From an uncultured Propionivibrio sp. (GTDB lineage: Bacteria > Pseudomonadota > Gammaproteobacteria > Burkholderiales > Rhodocyclaceae): a stretch of DNA of 46,139 nt. Within the stretch, counting starts at the first letter, position 1. The number at the start of each line of letters is the position of its first letter. Shown here one piece after another: positions 41,991 to 46,139 of this stretch. Made by a program: the position numbers and the translations under genes. The stretch covers positions 1-46,139 of the forward strand of contig CALHZD010000141.1 of NCBI GenBank assembly GCA_938040985.1, given 5' to 3'. The notes beneath the pieces were generated by a model. The model saw only the letters and a program-made list of their open reading frames with translations, ran no database searches and was not told the DNA's origin.

Positions 41991-42482
41991 TCACAGAAAA
42001 CGGTCGAGAAATTTTCGGCTTTGCGCATCGAGCGCCAGCCGGTCGCGGATCAGGTAATTGATGCCGTGACTGTCGGCGATGAGCAGCGCATTGCCCGGCA
42101 GGCGGCGGATGTTTTCTTCGCCCTTGAGCGTCAGCGCCGTTTCGCCGCGGTCGGTGATCACCTGCCAAAAGCTGGGGGTGGCGTAGCTGGAAACGCTGAG
42201 GATGCGTTCGATGACCGGCATGAATTCGCGTCCGGCCAGTTCGCCGGTGACCAGCTCGCGCAGGGCGGCGGGCAGGGCGTCGAGGCGGTCGATCCAGGCC
42301 AGTTCGTGCCCATGCGCGTCGACGAGGGCGATGCCCTCATCCGGCGCGCAGATCGGAAAAGCGCGCACAGGCGTAACGTCCTCATGCGCCGTGCCGTCGG
42401 CATCGGTCAGGATCAGGCGGCCGAAGGCGTCGCGGTGTAGCCGGTAGGCCGGCGATATGGTGGATAGGGTGGGCAGGTTCAT
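41991..42482 (-). CDS. DUF1854 protein associated with cyanophycin metabolism
   Basis: 163 residues. It has the DUF1854 features AYRLHRDAFGRLILTDADGT, VRAFPICAPDEGIALVDAHG, HELAWIDRLDALPAALRELV, EFMPVIERILSVSSYATPSF and RRLPGNALLIADSHGINYLI. No signal peptide or membrane helix is seen, so it is probably cytoplasmic. Its start overlaps the stop of the ABC transporter gene by four bases. The name given to this family in databases links it to cyanophycin loci, which fits this position; its molecular role is not known to me. Confidence 0.85.
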   Translation of the reverse strand: MNLPTLSTISPAYRLHRDAFGRLILTDADGTAHEDVTPVRAFPICAPDEGIALVDAHGHELAWIDRLDALPAALRELVTGELAGREFMPVIERILSVSSYATPSFWQVITDRGETALTLKGEENIRRLPGNALLIADSHGINYLIRDRLALDAQSRKFLDRFL

Positions 42483-44833
42483 GCCTTGTGTGCTCCTTGG
42501 TCGTTTTCATCGTCGCGCTTGCCGGAACTACCGGGGTAGGGGGCATCAGCCTCGCTTTCTTCCTCGGCATTACGCGCCTGCGCCTGGTAAAGCTGGTAGT
42601 AATGGCCTTCCTTGGCCATCAGCTCGTCGTGGCTGCCCACTTCGACGAGGTCGCCCCGGTCGAGGACGATCAGCCGGTTGGCGTTGCGCAGCGTGGACAG
42701 GCGGTGGGCGATGGCGATGGTGGTGCGGCCGCGCACGAGGTTGTCGAGCGCTTTCTGGATTTCCTTCTCGGTCGTCGTATCGACCGAAGACGTCGCCTCG
42801 TCGAGAATCAGAATCTTCGGGTCGATGAGCAGGGCGCGGGCGATCGAAATACGCTGGCGCTCGCCGCCGGAAAGCGCCTGGCCGCGCTCGCCGACCAGCG
42901 AATCGTAGCCCTGCGGCAGGCGCAGAATGAATTCGTGCGCATGCGCGGCGCGGGCGGCGGCAATGATCTCTTCGCGCGTGGCCTCGGGTTTGCCGTAGGC
43001 GATGTTTTCCGCAATGGTGCCGAAGAACAGGAACGGCTCCTGAAGGACGAGGCCGATATGGCGGCGATATTCGGCAACCGGCAGCGAACGGATATCGACG
43101 CCGTCGATCAGGATGGCGCCTTCGGTGACATCGTAGAAACGGCAGATCAGGTTGACCATCGTGCTTTTGCCCGAACCGGAATGGCCGACGAGGCCAACCA
43201 TTTCGCCCGGTTCGATGGTCAGGCTGATATTGCGCGCGACGCTGCGCGTGCCGTAGCGAAAGCCGACGTCGCGCAGTTCGATGCAGCCTGCGACCTTTTC
43301 CAGATGCACGGGATTAACCGGCTCCGGCACGCTGGAAACGTGGTCGAGGATGTCGAAAATGCGCTTGGTGCCGGCGGCGGCCCTTTGCGTCACCGAAACG
43401 ATGCGGCTCATCGAATCCAGGCGCGTATAAAAGCGGCCGATGTAGGCCAGAAAAGCGGTCAGCACGCCGACCGAAATTTCGTGCTGCGAAATCTGCCAGA
43501 TGCCGAACGCCCAGATGACCAGCAGGCCGATTTCGGTCAGCAGCGTCACGGTGGGGCCGAACATCGACCAGATCTTGTTGACCTTGTCGTTGATTTCGAG
43601 GTTGTGCTGGTTGGCGGCGCGGAAGCGCGCCGCTTCCCGGTGTTCCTGCGCAAACGCCTTGACGACGCGGATGCCGGGAATGGTGTCGGCCAGCACGTTG
43701 GTGACTTCCGCCCAGATGCGGTCGGCGCGCTCAAAGCCGGTGCGCAGTTTTTCGCGCACCATGTGGATGAGGAAGGCAATGACCGGCAACGGTAGCAGAG
43801 TGACGAGCGCCAGCCAGGGGTTGATCGAAACAAGGATGGCGGCCGTCATCGTGATCATCAGCACATCGGTGGCGAAATCCAGGAAGTGCAGCGAAATGAA
43901 CAGGTTGATGCGGTCGGTTTCCGACCCGATGCGCGCCATCAGATCGCCCGTGCGCTTGCCGCCGAAGTATTCCTGCGAAAGCTTGAGCAGATGCTCGTAG
44001 GTCGTCGTGCGCAGGTCGCGCCCGATGCGTTCGGAAACCAGCGCCAGAATATAAGTACGCGCCCAGCCCAGCCCCCAGGCGAGCAGCGCGGCGGCGAGCA
44101 GGCCGGACAGGTAAAGCGCAACCTGCGTCGAATCGATCGGCTGGCCATTCTGGAAAGGAATCAGCACCTTATCCATCAGCGGCATGGTCAGGTAGGGCGG
44201 CACCAGCGTTGCCGCCGTGCTGGCCAGCGACAGAATGAAGCCGGCGAGCAGTTGCCAGCGGTAGGGGCGGGCAAAGCGCCACAGGCGCAGCAGCGTCCAG
44301 GTCGAAGGCGGCGTCAGGTTTTCCCGATTGCAGTTCGGGCATTCGTCCTGGCCGGCGGGCAGAGGCATGTCGCAGTTGGGGCAAAGTGCCTGCACCGGCT
44401 TATGCGGCGCGTGTCCCGTCGTGCGGAATTCGATCTGCCGCGCAAACTGATCGATCAGCCGGCCCGCAGTAATATCGCCGCCCAGCGTATAGCGCCAGAT
44501 GGCCAGCCGCCCGTTTTCATCGAATAACTCCAGGCTGCCGACGCCGGCATGATCACGCCGCGTCAGCCGTAGTCCGGCGCGGCATGGGTAACTTTGCCAG
44601 CTCGCCGTATCTGCCGTTTTTGCGAGCAGGCGCTGGTCGGTCAGCACCAGCATCCCGGCGGCAAAGCGTAGCCGCTCGTCAAGATCGGTTTCCAGGCAGG
44701 CAAGCAGCGTCTCGTCCGGCACCAGTTGCGCCTCGACCTGCGTTTGCCAGACAGCCGGCAAATGCGCCGCTGCGGCGCCGGAAGAAGGGGAAGGGGAAGG
44801 AATCGGGTGATCGGTCGTTTTCGGTTCAGTCAT
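42479..44833 (-). CDS. ABC transporter (fused permease/ATPase) of the cyanophycin locus
   Basis: 784 residues. The N-terminal 145 residues are a soluble domain that looks like a PH-type fold (LLACLETDLDERLRFAAGML, VLTDQRLLAKTADTASWQSY). A zinc ribbon follows with CPNC at 151 and CPNC at 165, then six membrane helices of an ABC exporter (about 190-480). The nucleotide-binding domain has LVGHSGSGKSTMVNLICRFY, VLQEPFLFFGTI, LSGGERQRISIARAL, ILILDEATSSVD and IAHRLSTL. The N-terminal extension is unusual for an exporter. ATG at 44833 is preferred to the TTG two codons upstream. It is the first gene of the operon. Substrate unknown. Confidence 0.88.
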   Translation of the reverse strand: MTEPKTTDHPIPSPSPSSGAAAAHLPAVWQTQVEAQLVPDETLLACLETDLDERLRFAAGMLVLTDQRLLAKTADTASWQSYPCRAGLRLTRRDHAGVGSLELFDENGRLAIWRYTLGGDITAGRLIDQFARQIEFRTTGHAPHKPVQALCPNCDMPLPAGQDECPNCNRENLTPPSTWTLLRLWRFARPYRWQLLAGFILSLASTAATLVPPYLTMPLMDKVLIPFQNGQPIDSTQVALYLSGLLAAALLAWGLGWARTYILALVSERIGRDLRTTTYEHLLKLSQEYFGGKRTGDLMARIGSETDRINLFISLHFLDFATDVLMITMTAAILVSINPWLALVTLLPLPVIAFLIHMVREKLRTGFERADRIWAEVTNVLADTIPGIRVVKAFAQEHREAARFRAANQHNLEINDKVNKIWSMFGPTVTLLTEIGLLVIWAFGIWQISQHEISVGVLTAFLAYIGRFYTRLDSMSRIVSVTQRAAAGTKRIFDILDHVSSVPEPVNPVHLEKVAGCIELRDVGFRYGTRSVARNISLTIEPGEMVGLVGHSGSGKSTMVNLICRFYDVTEGAILIDGVDIRSLPVAEYRRHIGLVLQEPFLFFGTIAENIAYGKPEATREEIIAAARAAHAHEFILRLPQGYDSLVGERGQALSGGERQRISIARALLIDPKILILDEATSSVDTTTEKEIQKALDNLVRGRTTIAIAHRLSTLRNANRLIVLDRGDLVEVGSHDELMAKEGHYYQLYQAQARNAEEESEADAPYPGSSGKRDDENDQGAHKA

Positions 44834-44872
44834 TGTCAAAAGTGGGCGGCCGCGAAGGCCGGCGTATCAAAT

Positions 44873-44884
44873 ATCAATATTGAT
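44873..44884. promoter_or_regulatory. 12-bp palindrome upstream of the cyanophycin operon
   Basis: ATCAATATTGAT is a perfect palindrome about 40 bp before the ABC transporter start, in an AT-rich patch that probably contains the promoter. No regulator family can be assigned. Confidence 0.35.
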
Positions 44885-44970
44885 TTATCTATATTGCGTA
44901 GCCGAAGTATACCCGCCCCTAACGCGCGACCCACCCCGCCGGTTGATTGCGGCCGATGCAGACTGCCCGA

Positions 44971-45020
44971 TTTGCCCCTGTTCGCCCCGATTTGCTCCAA
45001 TTCGCCCCAGTTCGCCCGAT
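44971..45020 (+). repeat. Tandem 10-bp repeat (five units)
   Basis: Units TTTGCCCCTG, TTCGCCCCGA, TTTGCTCCAA, TTCGCCCCAG and TTCGCCCGAT follow without gaps. The period is constant at 10 bases. It lies just before the broken transposase zinc ribbon. Confidence 0.75.
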
Positions 45021-45040
45021 GGTTCAAAACCTTTAAACAC

Positions 45041-45218
45041 AAAAAATGCCCTTTTTGCGGCTTAAAACAGGTCAAAAAACGGACGCCATAACGGCGATCA
45101 GCGCTTCAAATGCAACGGTTGCAACCGTTGCGGTAAGCGTTCCAGCGGCGGGCAAAAACCAAATCCCGGTACCCTTTCAACACCTTTCAAAACCTTTTGC
45201 AGCGCTATAGTTGAATAA
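45041..45218 (+). pseudogene. Transposase-type zinc ribbon remnant with a frameshift
   Basis: The first frame reads KCPFCGLKQVK; the next frame continues NGRHNGDQRFKCNGCNR. Removing one A from the run of six at 45074-45079 joins them into CPFCG-(15)-KCNGC, the N-terminal zinc ribbon pattern of IS1/IS1595/ISL3-type transposases. The second frame stops at 45216-45218 without any catalytic domain. No start codon fits the first frame. The exact IS family cannot be told. It is a decayed fragment. Confidence 0.55.
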
Positions 45219-45239
45219 ATAAAAAAGCCTAGGCTTGAA

Positions 45240-45350
45240 ACCCGCGCGGAATAAGGGTTTCCGCGCTACCTGCCCGCAAACGCCCAATCTACGCGGGTTC
45301 CAGCGCTACCATCTCTGAAACGCCCAAAGGACGCGGGCTTCCGGGCAGCT
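45240..45350. repeat. 39-bp hairpin repeat family, array 3a (three units)
   Basis: Cores near 45246, 45285 and 45325 are 39 and 40 bases apart: CCGCGCGGAATAAGGG, GCCCAATCTACGCGGGTTCC and GCCCAAAGGACGCGGGCTTCC, each followed by GGGCA- or GCGCTA-type linkers. Confidence 0.7.
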
Positions 45351-45529
45351 GTTGCGGACGGACAGCGACTGCGGACGTTCGGACGCCACAGACGTTCAGC
45401 CCGCCGCGCGCAGCCACCGCCGCGCTTTTCCAGCCCTTCAATAGTCGTGGCTACCGTTCAAACACCACACACAGATGCTGCCGCGCTCAACGCGCCATGC
45501 AGGCAGAGACCGACAGCGGCGGAGCAGGC

Positions 45530-45650
45530 CCTGAACCCCGCGTGAAACGAGCATCTCCGGAGATCCTGCCCGCAAACGCCCGATTGACGCGGGTTCTAGC
45601 GCTGCCCTGTCTGAAGCGCCCAAAGGACGCGGGCTTCCGGGCAGCCGCCG
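45530..45650. repeat. 39-bp hairpin repeat family, array 3b (three units)
   Basis: Cores at about 45536, 45577 and 45617, 40 bases apart. The third unit (GCCCAAAGGACGCGGGCTTC) is identical over 20 bases to the unit at 45322-45343, showing recent copying between subarrays. Confidence 0.7.
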
Positions 45651-45827
45651 CAAATAGTCCAAGGCGTACGGCAAAGCGGCGCAACGCAGTGACGGTTTTT
45701 TAACCATTTGACGCTACGCGTACCAAGCGCCTGCCCGCCGCGTACAGGAGTCCGACCTGAAACGGCACATGCCGTGCTTGTTGACCTACGAACGTTTTTC
45801 TGACTTCGGTCGCTGGACTGCTGCCCG

Positions 45828-45900
45828 CTGACCCGCGTGGATTGGGCATTTCCGGCCTACTACCCGGCAACCCGCGTAGATTGGGCGTCTTCGGCCTGCC
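45828..45900. repeat. 39-bp hairpin repeat family, array 3c (two units)
   Basis: ACCCGCGTGGATTGGGC and ACCCGCGTAGATTGGGC, 39 bases apart, each followed by a TTCCGG- or CTTCGG-type stem and CCGGCCT. Between 45650 and 46047 nothing else is recognised. Confidence 0.65.
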
Positions 45901-46047
45901 TTCTTCAATTCTTTTGTTTAAAACGCTGACATCGACGGCCATGTTTAAACAAGAGAGTAAGTTTCTGCTTATAAAAATTATTTCGCCAAGAGTCCGTCCT
46001 AAAAACACCTATTTGGGGCATTACACCCCCATTCCCCCCATTCACTC

Positions 46048-46137
46048 TTATCCGGCCGGGCGCACCGCGCCCACATAATTGCCTAGATGCGGGATGCCGG
46101 TCGTGGTGATGCCGGTGAGAACGCGCTTTTTACTCAT
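46048..46137 (-). pseudogene. trpS: 5' fragment of tryptophanyl-tRNA synthetase gene
   Basis: From the ATG at 46137 the frame reads MSKKRVLTGITTTGIPHLGN then YVGAVRPAG and stops after 29 residues. This matches the start of betaproteobacterial TrpS, including the class I HLGN (HIGH) motif, but the sequence then ends abruptly. No other frame continues the protein. It is most likely the broken-off beginning of trpS, cut by rearrangement or repeat insertion. The two bases beyond the ATG are the window edge, so its promoter is out of view. Confidence 0.7.
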
Positions 46138-46139
46138 GG

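Noticed and set aside
40681..42057. Long open frame antisense to cphA'
   Set aside because: Shadow frame rich in Ala, Asp, Arg and His; the sense strand gene is clear.
44834..44839. TTG start for the cyanophycin-locus ABC transporter
   Set aside because: An ATG two codons downstream is available; neither has a good ribosome site, so the standard codon is preferred.
45112..45131. Perfect 20-bp palindrome (GCAACGGTTGCAACCGTTGC) as an operator
   Set aside because: It coincides with codons for CNGCNRC in the zinc ribbon remnant, so the symmetry is probably a by-product of repeated Cys-Asn codons.

Overview
This window is a bacterial chromosome segment, about 46 kb and GC-rich apart from an AT-rich island near its left end. 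Gene content and order suggest a betaproteobacterium. The supporting features are nadE-glnB, an ECF sigma/DUF3619/DUF3106 operon divergent from ilvIHC-psd, dnaX-ybaB-recR, sspA-sspB, and a cyanophycin locus with two synthetases, DUF1854 and an ABC exporter. Several features fit Rhodocyclales or a neighbouring order. Correia-like miniature elements and a trpS fragment recall Neisseriales. I cannot name the genus.

Layout. 1-990: end of nadE and glnB. 1193-2358: AT-rich pair of unknown membrane proteins. 2359-3333: repeats. 3334-4819 (minus): sigma factor, DUF3619 and DUF3106 genes. 4966-9172 (plus): ilvI, ilvH, ilvC, psd. 9213-11143: a 2-hydroxyacid dehydrogenase and a KduD-like reductase. 11362-12971: overlapping vitamin B6 genes yggS and pdxY. 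12972-14121: large repeat field. 14122-20330: typA, dnaX, ybaB, recR, sspA, sspB. 20493-21830: CBS-domain membrane protein. 22066-25761: Mn/Fe ABC transporter sitABCD behind a Fur-type palindrome. 25762-28608: mobile-element-like repeats, brnQ and a methyltransferase gene. 28784-29698: circularly permuted GTPase. 29800-30230: second repeat field. 30331-31779: creD. 32071-34652: cobalamin riboswitch and TonB receptor. 35220-36864: an unknown gene and a kinase-fold gene. 37027-44833 (minus): cyanophycin operon. 44834-46139: gene-poor end with repeats, a broken transposase zinc ribbon and a 29-codon fragment of trpS.

The genes are mostly housekeeping: branched-chain amino acid synthesis, PE synthesis, clamp loading and recombination, stress response, metal uptake and nitrogen storage. 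The least explained material is between them. First, a family of hairpin-forming units of about 39 bp occurs in arrays of two to about ten copies at several sites. Second, a 65-bp form of the same hairpin has conserved flanks and occurs three times, and its stems change on both sides. Third, two elements of 107 and 113 bp look like relatives of the neisserial Correia element. These repeats are my main candidates for something undescribed. Other points for a second look are a CTG start in the sigma gene, a possible dnaX frameshift, an array of 11-bp direct repeats at 35027-35081, and a siderophore-type receptor under B12 control.
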